This document shows positions 1 to 10,511 of a stretch of 34,692 nucleotides of DNA, piece by piece. A program made the position numbers and the translations under genes. Source of the stretch: Ghiorsea sp. (GTDB lineage Bacteria; Pseudomonadota; Zetaproteobacteria; Mariprofundales; Mariprofundaceae); contig JALSGX010000003.1 in NCBI GenBank assembly GCA_026982535.1, positions 1 through 34,692 on the forward strand, written 5' to 3'. The stretch's first letter is position 1. Each line of letters starts with the position of its first letter. Under the pieces are notes generated by a model. It had not been told where the DNA came from and made no database searches. It saw only the letters and a program-made list of their open reading frames with translations.

Positions 1-1
1 C

Positions 2-901
2 ATACCAGACTCGCTTACACCGCATATTACAGTGTTTGCCGCCGATCATGGTGTAACAGATGAAGGTATATCAGCATTCCCCGCTACTGTGACCGCTGAA
101 ATGGTAAAAAACTTTGCCCATGGTGGTGCTGCTATTAATATTCTAGCTCAGCAAGCCAATGCCTCATTACGCATTGTTGATGTTGGCGTGCTACAAGATA
201 CCTCCTCCATTCAAGGCATCCAACAAGCCAAAGTGCAACAAGGAACGGCCAATATTTTATACAAGCCCGCCATGACCCATGCGGTGTGCCAAGCTGCTAT
301 ACAGTCTGGAAGAGAAGAGGCAAAGCTTGCGATTCAACAAGGTGCCAATGTGCTTATTGCAGGCGATATGGGCATAGGCAACACCACCGCAAGTGCTGCT
401 TTGATTTGCTTGTTTACAAAAAAAGAACCCGAAGATATTGTGGGTCATGGTACTGGCATTGATCACAACATGCGCCAGCACAAAGTGAATATCACCAAAC
501 AAATCATTCGCCGCATCTCTGCCGCAAACATACCACCAAAGCGTTATATCCAAGAAGCTGGTGGTTTGGAAATTGCGGCTATGGCTGGATTTTATGTGGA
601 AGCAGCAGAGCAAGGTGTTCCCATTATCCTTGACGGTTTTATCGCAGCAGCAGCAGCGCTTGTCGCGCAAGCCATTGAACCCGAAAGCAACCAGTGGATG
701 CTGGCAAGCCACCTCTCACACGAACAAGGGCACCAACATGCTTTAGCCGCATTAAAGCTGGATCCTTTGCTACACTTTCACCTACGACTAGGCGAAGGAA
801 GTGGCGCTGCTCTTATTCTTCCCCTGCTGCAATCAGCCATTGCCCTCCATCAAAACATGGCAACATTCAACAGTGCTAAAGTTTCAGAAAAAACAATATA
901 A
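2..901 (+). CDS. cobT: Nicotinate-nucleotide--dimethylbenzimidazole phosphoribosyltransferase (5' truncated by window edge)
   Basis: Frame is open from base 2 (IPDSLTPHITVFAADHGVTDEGISAFPATVTAEMVKNFAHGGAAINILA); motifs GDMGIGNTT and GTGI match CobT. The listed start at 32 is an internal GTG. Confidence 0.93.
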   Translation: MPDSLTPHITVFAADHGVTDEGISAFPATVTAEMVKNFAHGGAAINILAQQANASLRIVDVGVLQDTSSIQGIQQAKVQQGTANILYKPAMTHAVCQAAIQSGREEAKLAIQQGANVLIAGDMGIGNTTASAALICLFTKKEPEDIVGHGTGIDHNMRQHKVNITKQIIRRISAANIPPKRYIQEAGGLEIAAMAGFYVEAAEQGVPIILDGFIAAAAALVAQAIEPESNQWMLASHLSHEQGHQHALAALKLDPLLHFHLRLGEGSGAALILPLLQSAIALHQNMATFNSAKVSEKTI

Positions 902-958
902 CCCTGCAAAAGCACACATCATTTTGACAACACCTCGTATAAACATTATTTTTCAATA

Positions 959-1861
959 ATGAATCACATCCTTGGTCATACTCAAACATACGGGATTCTT
1001 GGAGATCCCGTAGCCCATTCATTATCGCCACTTTTCCAAAACTACTTCCTAGCACAAGCCAAGCTTGATGCTTGCTATATCCCCTTCTTGGTCAAACCCA
1101 AGCTGATTCAACAAGCCTTGCTTGGTTTACATGCGGCAAATATTCAAGGCTTGAACATCACCATACCCCACAAAGAGGCTATTCTTGATTGTGTTGATGC
1201 GGATAGCGATGCCACCACCATTGGTGCTGTAAACACGCTAAGAAGAACTGAGCATGGTTGGCAAGCAACCAATACCGACTGGATTGGTTTTTCCTCTGTT
1301 ATGGAAGGTTTGCAAGTACAAGTATCTAATACACCTGTGCTTCTGTTTGGCGCAGGGGGGACCTCACGCGCTATTTTACATGCGCTGCACCACCAAGGTG
1401 CCAAACATGTCTTTCTCTGCAACCGCAACCAAGCCCGCGCACAACAATTGATTCAAGCATTAAAACGCTCGTACCCTGATATGAAAGTTTCTATCTTGGC
1501 ATGGGAACAAACGCATGTTGCTTCCATTGTAAGCCAAAGCCAGTTGGTTATCAATAGCACAAGCATAGGACTCAATGACAACGATAGCTTCCCTTTTGAA
1601 CTACCTGGGCAAGGTGTTGCCATTGATGCCGTTTATAAACCACATGGCAACACCGCATTTTGCCGTATAACTGGCAACCGCTACATCAGTACCGATGGCT
1701 TACCCATGTTAATTGCCCAAGGGGTTGCGTCCTTTGCCTACTGGTTTGAACCCTCCATCACAACAAACCCAAATATCTTGCCAGATACTCGCCTTGCTCT
1801 ACAGTGGGTAGAACAGCAGCTAGGGCGCACCCCCATAGATATGCTTGGTTGGAGGACATGA
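959..1861 (+). CDS. aroE: Shikimate dehydrogenase
   Basis: GILGDPVAHSLSPLFQN, NITIPHKE, GAVNTL, NTDWIGF, LLFGAGGTSRAILHAL motifs typical of AroE. Confidence 0.93.
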   Translation: MNHILGHTQTYGILGDPVAHSLSPLFQNYFLAQAKLDACYIPFLVKPKLIQQALLGLHAANIQGLNITIPHKEAILDCVDADSDATTIGAVNTLRRTEHGWQATNTDWIGFSSVMEGLQVQVSNTPVLLFGAGGTSRAILHALHHQGAKHVFLCNRNQARAQQLIQALKRSYPDMKVSILAWEQTHVASIVSQSQLVINSTSIGLNDNDSFPFELPGQGVAIDAVYKPHGNTAFCRITGNRYISTDGLPMLIAQGVASFAYWFEPSITTNPNILPDTRLALQWVEQQLGRTPIDMLGWRT

Positions 1862-1862
1862 T

Positions 1863-3560
1863 ATGAAAAAAACTCGGCTAGGGGATATCCTTCTACGCAA
1901 ACATGTCATCGACAAAAAACAACTTGATGAAATCTATAAAGCCATGCGTATGCACGGCGAAACCCTCACCACAACTTTGGTAAAAATGGGGGTTTTTAGT
2001 GAAGATGAATTGGTGAAATTTATCAGCAAGAGTTTTGGGCGCCCTGCCATCACGCTTCTTCCCTTGGAAATTGATAAAAACCTCACCAATATCTCTGTTG
2101 ACCTGATGCGTAAACACCAGGCTATTCCTGTTAAACGGAAAGGAAACAACATTACGCTTGCCGTAGCCGACCCCTATGATATCAACAGCCTAGATGAAAT
2201 ATCCTTTATCACTGGTTGTCAAGTTGATGTTGTGATTGTTCGTGAAAGTGAGCTTATCAGCAAGCTTGACGAGCTTACTGGCATGGGGCAAGGTCTAGAA
2301 GATGTCATGGCTGAAATGGGGGCAACGGATGTTGAAGTTGTCGAAACTGAAGATGCGCTAACTGATGGGGATATCCTTGCCTCTGCCAGCGAGGAGGCCC
2401 CTGTTGTTAAGCTCGTCAATCTCATTTTGCTGGATGCTATCAAGCGTGGTGCTTCAGATATCCACATTGAGCCTTATGAAAAAATCTTGCGTGTGCGCTA
2501 CCGTATTGATGGCGTACTTCAAGAGATTATGCGCCCACCCATGAATATGCGTGATGCCATTGTCTCGCGCATTAAAATTCAATCTCGTTTAGATATTACA
2601 GAGCACCGTATTCCTCAAGATGGGCGCATGAAGCTACGCTTATCTAAGGCCAAAACAGTTGACTTCCGTGTTTCTGTGTTACCGACATTATTTGGTGAAA
2701 AAATTGTAATGCGGCTTTTGGACCAATCCAACCTTCAAACTGATTTAACCAAGCTTGGCTACGAAGAAAAAGACCTCGCACTATTCAAACATGCTATCAG
2801 CCTGCCTTATGGGATGGTTTTGGTAACAGGTCCAACCGGTTCGGGTAAAACAGTGAGCTTGTACTCGGCTGTAGCGGAGGTTAATGAGCCAGGCATCAAT
2901 ATCTGTACCGCAGAAGATCCCGTAGAGTTCAACTTTATGGGTATTAACCAAGTCAATGTAAATCCCGCCATTGGCATGGACTTTCCCGCAGCCTTAAAGT
3001 CTTTTCTTCGCCAAGACCCTGATGTCATACTGATTGGTGAAATTCGTGATTATGACACTGGAGCTATTGGTATTAAAGCCGCCCTAACTGGTCACTTGGT
3101 ATTGGCAACACTACACACCAATGATGCACCATCGACCATGACACGATTGGTTAATATGGGTATTGAGTCTTTTCTGGTGGGCTCTGCTGTCAACCTTGTG
3201 ACAGCCCAGCGCTTAGGTAGAAGGGTATGTTCCGCGTGTGCTGAGCCTGTCAAACTTGACCCTCACGCCTTGTTAGACGCTGGCTTAAAAAAAGATGATT
3301 TAGACACATTTACACCCATGCAAGGCAAGGGGTGCAGTGTTTGCAATGGTACAGGTTACAAAGGGCGTGTGGGGGTTTATCAAGTGATGCCCGTATCTGA
3401 CAATATTCGCGATGCGGTTTACGCCGGTAAAAACTCCGATGAGATCAATGAAATTGCGATTAGTGAAGGTGTCAAAACCTTACGCATGGCAGCACTCAAT
3501 AAGGTCAAAGAAGGCATTTTAACCTTGGAAGAATGCTTGAGAATAACAGTGGGGGACTAA
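1863..3560 (+). CDS. pilB: Type IV pilus assembly ATPase PilB (GspE family)
   Basis: T2SSE N-domain, Walker A GPTGSGKT, Asp box and Walker B DPDVILIGEIRD, HLVLATLHTNDA, zinc CxxC pairs (CSAC / CSVC). Start placed at MKKTRLGD, ATG 1863. Confidence 0.93.
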   Translation: MKKTRLGDILLRKHVIDKKQLDEIYKAMRMHGETLTTTLVKMGVFSEDELVKFISKSFGRPAITLLPLEIDKNLTNISVDLMRKHQAIPVKRKGNNITLAVADPYDINSLDEISFITGCQVDVVIVRESELISKLDELTGMGQGLEDVMAEMGATDVEVVETEDALTDGDILASASEEAPVVKLVNLILLDAIKRGASDIHIEPYEKILRVRYRIDGVLQEIMRPPMNMRDAIVSRIKIQSRLDITEHRIPQDGRMKLRLSKAKTVDFRVSVLPTLFGEKIVMRLLDQSNLQTDLTKLGYEEKDLALFKHAISLPYGMVLVTGPTGSGKTVSLYSAVAEVNEPGINICTAEDPVEFNFMGINQVNVNPAIGMDFPAALKSFLRQDPDVILIGEIRDYDTGAIGIKAALTGHLVLATLHTNDAPSTMTRLVNMGIESFLVGSAVNLVTAQRLGRRVCSACAEPVKLDPHALLDAGLKKDDLDTFTPMQGKGCSVCNGTGYKGRVGVYQVMPVSDNIRDAVYAGKNSDEINEIAISEGVKTLRMAALNKVKEGILTLEECLRITVGD

Positions 3561-3563
3561 ACA

Positions 3564-4760
3564 GTGCCAGAGTTTATTTATACAGCTAAAACCAGGCAAG
3601 GCGCGAAAAAGCAAGGCAGCATTGAAGCTGTTAATAAGGAAGTTGCAACAGCCATACTACGGCGGCAAGGCTTGCTCGACCCCAAAGTCAAAAAGAAACC
3701 AATAGAAATTAAGATTGGTGGCGACCCTAAAGTGACAGAAAAAGACATCAGTATCTTCTTTAGGCAATTATCAACCATGATTAACGCGGGGCTCCCGCTC
3801 GTGCAATGCTTTGAGCTTCTCGAAAAAGGCACAACCCACAAAGGTCTATTAAAGTTGTTTGCTGAGATTCGTGAAAAATTAGAAAGTGGCTCACCTTTTG
3901 GTGAAACCCTGCGTGAGTTCCCTAAAGAGTTTGACAGACTGACATGCTCTTTGGTCGAAGCGGGCGAAAAAGGCGGCATATTGGATACTATCTTGCTACG
4001 CATTTGTGAATACAAAGAAAAGTCGCTCGCCTTAAAATCAAAGGTTAAATCAGCTATGGTTTACCCTACATCAATTTTGGTGATTGCTTTTATTGTTACA
4101 GCTATCTTGATGATTTTTGTTGTGCCTATTTTTGCTGAAATGTTTTCAGGGTTTGGTGCTGAACTTCCCGCACCAACCAAAATCGTCATGGCTATATCAG
4201 ATGCCTTTGTAGCATATTGGTACCTTGTATTTGGTATGCCCATTGTGTTGGTTTATGCTATCAAGGCGATGTACAAAACACCTGCGGGTCGCTACCAACT
4301 GGATAAACTGCTTCTCAACCTTCCCGCTATTGGTGATGTACTTCGCAAAGGTGCTGTTGCCCGATTTACCCGAACTTTTTCAACCCTGAGTGCTGCGGGT
4401 GTTTCTGTTCTTGAGGCAATGGATACCGTTGCAGAAACATCAGGCAATGTCATTATTGAAGAGGCGGTCATCAATGCCAAAGACTCAATCAGCCAAGGGC
4501 AGTCCCTTAGCCAACCTTTGGAAGAAAGTGGGGTTTTCCCGATTATGGTCACACAAATGATTGGTATTGGTGAAGAAACAGGCGCAATGGAAGAAATGCT
4601 TGCTAAAATTGCCGACTTCTACGAAGAAGAAGTCGATACCGCTGTAGATAATATGACAGCGCTGATGGAACCAGCAATCATGGCATTCCTTGGTGTTGTG
4701 ATTGGTGGGCTGGTTATTGCGATGTACTTGCCAATCTTTATGATGGCATCCGTTGTATAA
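3564..4760 (+). CDS. pilC: Type IV pilus inner-membrane platform protein PilC
   Basis: GTG start; two GspF domains (FFRQLSTMINAGLPLVQ, FTRTFSTLSAAGVSVLEA); adjacent to pilB. Confidence 0.93.
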   Translation: MPEFIYTAKTRQGAKKQGSIEAVNKEVATAILRRQGLLDPKVKKKPIEIKIGGDPKVTEKDISIFFRQLSTMINAGLPLVQCFELLEKGTTHKGLLKLFAEIREKLESGSPFGETLREFPKEFDRLTCSLVEAGEKGGILDTILLRICEYKEKSLALKSKVKSAMVYPTSILVIAFIVTAILMIFVVPIFAEMFSGFGAELPAPTKIVMAISDAFVAYWYLVFGMPIVLVYAIKAMYKTPAGRYQLDKLLLNLPAIGDVLRKGAVARFTRTFSTLSAAGVSVLEAMDTVAETSGNVIIEEAVINAKDSISQGQSLSQPLEESGVFPIMVTQMIGIGEETGAMEEMLAKIADFYEEEVDTAVDNMTALMEPAIMAFLGVVIGGLVIAMYLPIFMMASVV

Positions 4761-4782
4761 GCGAAAAACATCACCATAAACC

Positions 4783-6330
4783 ATGTCTGCTCAAACCTTG
4801 CAACACAACCGCTCCCTTTGGAAGCTGCTTATCGCCCGTAATATTACCGCAATTATTATACTCATTGTTTTTGCATGGTTTGAACAATATACAGGTCAGC
4901 ATTACGCCACCTATGCGCTTGCATTATGGTTTGCTTTAACCACCTTACAAATCGTTCTGCTCAAGGTTCCTCAAGCATTATCGCTGCATACAATAATTCA
5001 GCTATGTTCTGATTTGATACTGCTTGGATTTATTGTATATGCAAGCAGCGGCTTGAATAGCCCTTTTATCTTCCTTCTTGGTCTGGTCGTGATTCTTGCA
5101 GGCTCACAAGCCAGTATATTATTAACACTTGGTATCACAACCCTTGCATCCATAACCTACTTGATTGCTGTATATGCTTCGCTTGATCATATTACAACTG
5201 AAATAACGCTCAAGATGTTATTGCAAACATCGTTGCTGCTTCTCACTGGTGGCATCATGGCAATCATTGCTAGGCGCCATGCCCAGCTCAAAGAAAGGGA
5301 ACAACAAACATCCCAAGCACACAAGCAACTACAAGAGGTACACTGGCAAGTGCTGCAAGCCATGCAAGAAGGTATCGTCACATTACAACGCAACTTGCAT
5401 ATTCAAGCCTTTAACCCAGCCGCTGCAAAGCTGCTACGCTTGTCACCATCCCATATCCACACCCCACTACAAGATGTACTACAGTTACCAGAAAGTTTGA
5501 TAGAGCACTCACAATGTGGCCAACCCCAAATCTCTCAACATGAAATCAGCTTTCATCAACTTCATTTGCTGCTCACACTCACGCCTTTGCATGATGACAA
5601 ACATGCCACATGGCTGCTTACACTGGTTGATGTTACCCAAACAAGACAACTGGAGCGGCAGCTTGCAGAGCAAGATAAACTGGCATCCATAGGGCAAATG
5701 GCCGCCATGCTGGCGCATGAAATACGCAACCCCATGCAAACCATTGCGCAAGCTGCGGAACTAATGAGCCTAGAGCAGCCAAACAACCAACTTGAGCACC
5801 TTATTACCAGCGAAATAGCTCGTTTGAATCGTTTGGTTTCCAATATACTCGACTATGCGCACCCGCTTCACCCATCACCCAAAAATGTTCATATCAAGGA
5901 TTTACTTCAATCTTCCATTCAACAAGCTGACTTGCAAAACACGCATCAAATCAGGCTTGAAGTTGAAAAAAATGCCAACATAAAGCTCGATCCCGACCAT
6001 ATTCGCCTTATTTTAGACAATCTTTTGCGCAATGCCATGCGTGCAAGCCCAGAGCCTGCAAGTATTACAGTGGTTTTCTCCCAAAATGCGGATAGCTGGC
6101 AACTCAAAGTTGCCGACAAAGGACCAGGCATCCCTGAACACATGCGTGACCACATCTTTCAACCCTTTACAACAGGACACCAAAAAGGCTCTGGGCTAGG
6201 CTTGGCAACAGTATGGCAAGTATGCCAAGCCAACCAATGGAAGGTATGGGTGGAAACATCCGACCAAACGGGTACATGCTTTATCGTGCAAGGCAAAGTA
6301 GCCGCAAGCACAGAAAAACGAGGAACATGA
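4783..6330 (+). CDS. pilS: PilS-like sensor histidine kinase
   Basis: Multiple N-terminal TM segments, PAS-like region, MLAHEIRNPMQTI H-box, N-box LDNLLRNAMRAS, GSGLGLATVWQ; directly upstream of pilR. Confidence 0.85.
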   Translation: MSAQTLQHNRSLWKLLIARNITAIIILIVFAWFEQYTGQHYATYALALWFALTTLQIVLLKVPQALSLHTIIQLCSDLILLGFIVYASSGLNSPFIFLLGLVVILAGSQASILLTLGITTLASITYLIAVYASLDHITTEITLKMLLQTSLLLLTGGIMAIIARRHAQLKEREQQTSQAHKQLQEVHWQVLQAMQEGIVTLQRNLHIQAFNPAAAKLLRLSPSHIHTPLQDVLQLPESLIEHSQCGQPQISQHEISFHQLHLLLTLTPLHDDKHATWLLTLVDVTQTRQLERQLAEQDKLASIGQMAAMLAHEIRNPMQTIAQAAELMSLEQPNNQLEHLITSEIARLNRLVSNILDYAHPLHPSPKNVHIKDLLQSSIQQADLQNTHQIRLEVEKNANIKLDPDHIRLILDNLLRNAMRASPEPASITVVFSQNADSWQLKVADKGPGIPEHMRDHIFQPFTTGHQKGSGLGLATVWQVCQANQWKVWVETSDQTGTCFIVQGKVAASTEKRGT

Positions 6331-6331
6331 G

Positions 6332-7693
6332 ATGGCAAAGATTTTATTGGTTGAAGATGAAGCGCATGTCCGCAACATTTTAAGCCTTTCTATTGCTTCA
6401 TTTGGACATGAGGTAGTTGACTGTGATAGTGCAGAGCAAGCCAAACAACATATGCTCACGCAAAGCTTCGATATAGTGATTACTGACTTGCGCATGGATC
6501 AGGAAGACAGCGGGCTTGATGTGCTTAAGCAAGCCAAGCAGCTGCAGCCTCATGCCAATAGCCTGTTGTTAACCGCCTATGCGAGCACAGAAACTGCTGT
6601 TGAAGCCATGCGTGAAGGCGCGTTTGATTATATCACCAAGCCTGTATCACGCACTGAGCTGGGGGAAGTGATTGAGCAAGCGCTTTTAGCACGCAGCCAG
6701 CCTCAAGTAGAAACAAAACAACACCCCAAAACAACACCTGAAAATAACAACCTCATTGGCAACTCCTTGCCCATGCAGCGGATTCGCGATCGTTTAACCA
6801 GAGCCGCGAAAAAAGATTTTACCGTCTTGATTACAGGAGAATCAGGCACAGGAAAAGAGCTAGCCGCTCGCTTTGTACACCAGCTATCAGCTCGAGTACA
6901 CCAACCTTTTATACCCGTGCATTGTGGCGCCATACCTGAAAACCTGTTTGAATCAGAGCTTTTTGGTTATGTTAAAGGGGCATTTACAGGTGCGAATCAA
7001 GATAAAATAGGCTTAATTGAAAGCGCCAATGGCGGCACACTATTTCTAGATGAAATAGGCGAGATGCCATTGCAAATACAAGTCAAGCTGCTTCGTGTGC
7101 TTCAGGACATGAAGGTTCGCCCTGTGGGCAGTGCGGAAGAAATCCAGGTTGATGTGCGTATCATTGCTGCCACCAACCGTGATTTGGAAGCAGAAGTTGC
7201 GGCTGGACAGTTTCGAGAAGACTTGTTCTACCGCTTAAATGTTATCCCTGTTTATATGCCTCCACTGCGCCAGCGCAGAGAGGATATTCCTGATATTGTG
7301 CGGGCTATTCTCAAGCGCCTTGGTTACGCCAACATCCACATCAGTCAATCTTGTATGCACGCATTAAGCAATCTACCACTTGCTGGTAATGTGCGAGAGC
7401 TAGAAAACACCTTACAGCGTATGCTTGCCCTTTCCGACAATGAAACCTTAGATGAAAGCACCTTATATGAGTTTACGACCACACACTCAGCCCCTTCTGC
7501 AATCACTTTGGAAAGCATAAAAAAAGATAATAAGACCCTGGATGAAGCCTTGGAACATATAGAAAAGCAGCTTGTCGCCCAAGCATTGGCAGAAACCAAC
7601 CACAATGCTACCCAAGCTGCAAAATTGCTCGGTATCAGCTTTCGTTCCATGCGCTACCGCCTTGAAAAGCTTGGGCTGAAAGACAGCAAATGA
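6332..7693 (+). CDS. pilR: Sigma-54 dependent response regulator PilR
   Basis: Receiver domain, GESGTGKE Walker A, intact [18 protein letters not shown] Walker [16 protein letters not shown]-terminal Fis-type HTH. Confidence 0.9.
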   Translation: MAKILLVEDEAHVRNILSLSIASFGHEVVDCDSAEQAKQHMLTQSFDIVITDLRMDQEDSGLDVLKQAKQLQPHANSLLLTAYASTETAVEAMREGAFDYITKPVSRTELGEVIEQALLARSQPQVETKQHPKTTPENNNLIGNSLPMQRIRDRLTRAAKKDFTVLITGESGTGKELAARFVHQLSARVHQPFIPVHCGAIPENLFESELFGYVKGAFTGANQDKIGLIESANGGTLFLDEIGEMPLQIQVKLLRVLQDMKVRPVGSAEEIQVDVRIIAATNRDLEAEVAAGQFREDLFYRLNVIPVYMPPLRQRREDIPDIVRAILKRLGYANIHISQSCMHALSNLPLAGNVRELENTLQRMLALSDNETLDESTLYEFTTTHSAPSAITLESIKKDNKTLDEALEHIEKQLVAQALAETNHNATQAAKLLGISFRSMRYRLEKLGLKDSK

Positions 7694-8478
7694 TAGACAG
7701 CCATCTCTTTTTTACCCTGTATATGGGTATTATTGGTTTACTTGTGGGCAGCTTTGCCAATGTGTGTGTTTACCGTATTCCCAGAGGTGAGTCGGTTGTG
7801 AAGCCACGAAGCAAATGTCCATCATGCAACACTGAAATCGCTTGGTATGATAATATCCCGGTTCTTTCTTGGTTATTACTAGGTCGCAAATGTCGCCATT
7901 GTAAAAAGCCTATTGCTTGGCGCTACCCTTTCTTGGAACTTACCATGGGGTTTGCTTGGGGTGTTATCGCATGGTTTTATCCTGCAACTGAAAACCCTGT
8001 ACTCCTAGCCCAGGCTATCATCCTCTTTTCCCTGCTCTGGATACTCACGCTGATTGATATAGAAACATTTTTGCTACCCAATGCCCTGACATTCCCTGGC
8101 ATTGCCATTGGGCTTCTTTTTTCATGGCAGCAGGGCTATATCCTTGATGCGCTGCTTGGCGCAATAGCGGGGTATGGCATTTTTTGGCTGGTTGCCAAGT
8201 TATTTTGGTTGGCAACTGGGCGCGAAGGTATGGGGCAAGGTGATTTCAAGCTTCTGGCTATGCTTGGCGCATTTATGGGCTGGCAAGCGCTACCCTTTAT
8301 TATCATGCTTTCTTCAATCACCGGTGCAGTCATCGGCTCTTTAGCATTACTGCTGGCCAAAAAAGGTTTACGAGCAGAGATTCCCTATGGTCCTTATTTG
8401 GCAGCCGCTGGTATGATTTGGTTCTTTTGGGCAAAACCCATACTTCATTGGTATCAGGGCTTGATAGGTTTAGCGTGA
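7690..8478 (+). CDS. pilD: Prepilin peptidase / N-methyltransferase PilD
   Basis: CPSC...CRHC zinc pairs, LTLIDIETFLLPN and GMGQGDFKLLAMLGAFMGW active-site regions. Confidence 0.93.
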   Translation: MIDSHLFFTLYMGIIGLLVGSFANVCVYRIPRGESVVKPRSKCPSCNTEIAWYDNIPVLSWLLLGRKCRHCKKPIAWRYPFLELTMGFAWGVIAWFYPATENPVLLAQAIILFSLLWILTLIDIETFLLPNALTFPGIAIGLLFSWQQGYILDALLGAIAGYGIFWLVAKLFWLATGREGMGQGDFKLLAMLGAFMGWQALPFIIMLSSITGAVIGSLALLLAKKGLRAEIPYGPYLAAAGMIWFFWAKPILHWYQGLIGLA

Positions 8479-9071
8479 AGTTTTATGGATTAACAGGCGG
8501 TATTGGCGCTGGAAAGTCAACTGTCGCTTCAATGTTTGCAAGGCAAGGTATTCCAGTTTTAGACTTGGACAAAGTTGGACATAAGCTTCTTCAAGAAGAT
8601 GCAACACTACAACAGCAGTTGATGCTGGTCTTTGGTGATAATATTCTAGTCAACGGCAACATTGACCGCAAAACACTGGCTCATCAAGCCTTTCAATCCG
8701 AGAAACACACACAACAACTCAATCAAATCATGCACCCTGCTATTGTTCGATACGAAAAACAGTGGCGTAAAAGCGTCACTGCAAGATCCAAATCAACCTT
8801 CGCTATCATTGAAGCATCAGTATTGATTGAATCTGGTGGTGTAAGCCGAATGGATGCTTTGATTGTGGTACTTGCGAATAAGCATATTCGTCAGCAGCGT
8901 GTAGCCGAGCGTCAAAACTACGATGCTTTAACCTTTGATAACATCATCAAACAACAAACCAATGATGAGGTTAGGAAACAACAAGCTGATATGGTTATTG
9001 AAAATAATAAAGGTTTAACATGCCTAAAAGAGCAAGTTCTTCATCTTTATCAAAAACTAAACAACGGTTGA
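8475..9071 (+). CDS. coaE: Dephospho-CoA kinase
   Basis: YGLTGGIGAGKSTVASMF P-loop, DLDKVGH. GTG start at 8475 overlaps the pilD stop by 4 nt; the listed start at 8418 is upstream of this. Confidence 0.9.
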   Translation: MKFYGLTGGIGAGKSTVASMFARQGIPVLDLDKVGHKLLQEDATLQQQLMLVFGDNILVNGNIDRKTLAHQAFQSEKHTQQLNQIMHPAIVRYEKQWRKSVTARSKSTFAIIEASVLIESGGVSRMDALIVVLANKHIRQQRVAERQNYDALTFDNIIKQQTNDEVRKQQADMVIENNKGLTCLKEQVLHLYQKLNNG

Positions 9072-9077
9072 CAATGA

Positions 9078-9200
9078 AGGGGGAAAGGGCTTGCCCCCTA
9101 ACAGAATTTACAGCACTCTAGGGTCTTAATCTTGTCGCCTCGAGCGGAGTCGAGAGGTCTCAGGGGGTTCTCCACTTCGCTGCGCTACGGTCGAAATGAC
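9078..9200. repeat. Intergenic structured element with inverted repeats
   Basis: AGGGGG(9078-9083)/CCCCCT(9094-9099) inverted arms, then ctcgagcggagtcgag hairpin-like core in cgcctcgagcggagtcgagaggtc...ttctccacttcgctgcgctacggtcgaaatgac; no coding frame. Confidence 0.5.
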
Positions 9201-9218
9201 AAATGAACAAGCATAAAA

Positions 9219-9242
9219 AAAGGGAGCCCGAAGGCTCCCTTT
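9219..9242 (-). terminator. Rho-independent terminator of the minus-strand cytochrome-porin gene
   Basis: Minus strand reads AAAGGGAGCC-TTCG-GGCTCCC followed by TTTTTTT: GC stem, UUCG tetraloop, U-tract. Confidence 0.88.
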
Positions 9243-9278
9243 CTCAAATACCATACAAGTTACCCTGTGAAGGAAAAC

Positions 9279-10481
9279 TTAGAATACATATTCAAGCATA
9301 AGTGTGGTTTCAGTACCTGCTACTGCTTTACTAGTACCTTTAGCAGCTGTGTCTTTAACATTGATTTCAAGGTCAAGAACAACATTTTGTGCCAAGTCAT
9401 ACCAGCCACCAAGGATGACATTTGAGAAGTCACCAGTATTTGCATCATCAGATGTTGCAAAGTCATAACCCAAACGAACACCAGCAGCATGAGATAGACC
9501 AATGTTTACATAAGGCATAGCACCAGTGTAGTTAGTAGCGCCTACACCACCAACGATGATTGGCATGTAGAAGCCAATAGACATATCACCAACTTCACCT
9601 TGCATTTGAACATCCACTACAGCTTGAACATCAGCTTTTGCATTGGTTTGGTTAGTAGCTACTGGGTTCACAGGTGTTACGCTTGCATAAGTCACACCAA
9701 TGATAGTGTCAAAGCCAGCAATATCCGCAAGATAAGCAGCACGCAAATATGGAGAATCCATCATTTCAACGCCACCATTACCCGCAGCATAACCACCAGC
9801 AGGCGTAATCAAACCAGCTGCAAAGTAGATAGAGTCAGCCATATAGCCATATACACCTAAACCAGTTGCGCCACCGTGAAGTACGCCACCACGAAGAGCT
9901 TGCGCACGCGTTTGAACACCACGAAGGTTACGAGAGATTGCATTGGAAGGATCATTGAAGATAGATGGTGCACCCAATGCATCAGTTGTACCTACTGCGA
10001 TACCAATGATGCCTGAATCCAAATCCATCACATAGGCAAATTTACCACCAAGCATTTCACCAGAAATTACATCCCATTCTTGGAAGCCACCAGCATGTTC
10101 ACTGATACGACCACCGAACAACAATGCAGACTCATCTGGCCATTGAACGCCAGTATCAGCAGTGCCTACCGCACCACCTTTAGGCAAATCGCCAGAACCA
10201 CTTGAAATACGCGCTTTCGTTAATAGTGACGCATTGAAGAATGCAGGCAAAGACAAGTGATCATCTTCAAGCAAGTCTTGAGATGTATCGCGGAATGCGT
10301 TCATCCGGAATTCACGACCCATAGCGGCAAGGCGTGGAATGGTTTGGAAATGGCAGTTCAAGCAAGCAGCGCCAGTTTGGCGTGCAAATGCAGGCACAGC
10401 TTCAGAAGTTGTTGGTGCAACTGAAACAGAAGCAACAGCAGCAACAGCTAAAGAAGCAGCAGAAAGAATAATTTTCTTCAT
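9279..10481 (-). CDS. cyc2: Cyc2-like fused monoheme cytochrome c / outer-membrane porin (putative Fe(II) oxidase family)
   Basis: Signal peptide, then AVPAFARQTGAACLNCHFQTIPRLAAMGREFR with one CxxCH near the mature N-terminus; remainder is beta-strand-like and ends LMLEYVF with terminal Phe as in outer-membrane barrels; ~400 aa. Confidence 0.72.
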   Translation of the reverse strand: MKKIILSAASLAVAAVASVSVAPTTSEAVPAFARQTGAACLNCHFQTIPRLAAMGREFRMNAFRDTSQDLLEDDHLSLPAFFNASLLTKARISSGSGDLPKGGAVGTADTGVQWPDESALLFGGRISEHAGGFQEWDVISGEMLGGKFAYVMDLDSGIIGIAVGTTDALGAPSIFNDPSNAISRNLRGVQTRAQALRGGVLHGGATGLGVYGYMADSIYFAAGLITPAGGYAAGNGGVEMMDSPYLRAAYLADIAGFDTIIGVTYASVTPVNPVATNQTNAKADVQAVVDVQMQGEVGDMSIGFYMPIIVGGVGATNYTGAMPYVNIGLSHAAGVRLGYDFATSDDANTGDFSNVILGGWYDLAQNVVLDLEINVKDTAAKGTSKAVAGTETTLMLEYVF

Positions 10482-10511
10482 GTTTTTAACATCCTTTTTT
10501 TTATTTTTTTA

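Noticed and set aside
257-712. 151-aa minus-strand ORF inside cobT
   Set aside because: Antisense shadow of a clear CobT reading frame; composition not protein-like.
3578-4015. 145-aa minus-strand ORF inside pilC
   Set aside because: Antisense shadow ORF of a well-supported gene.
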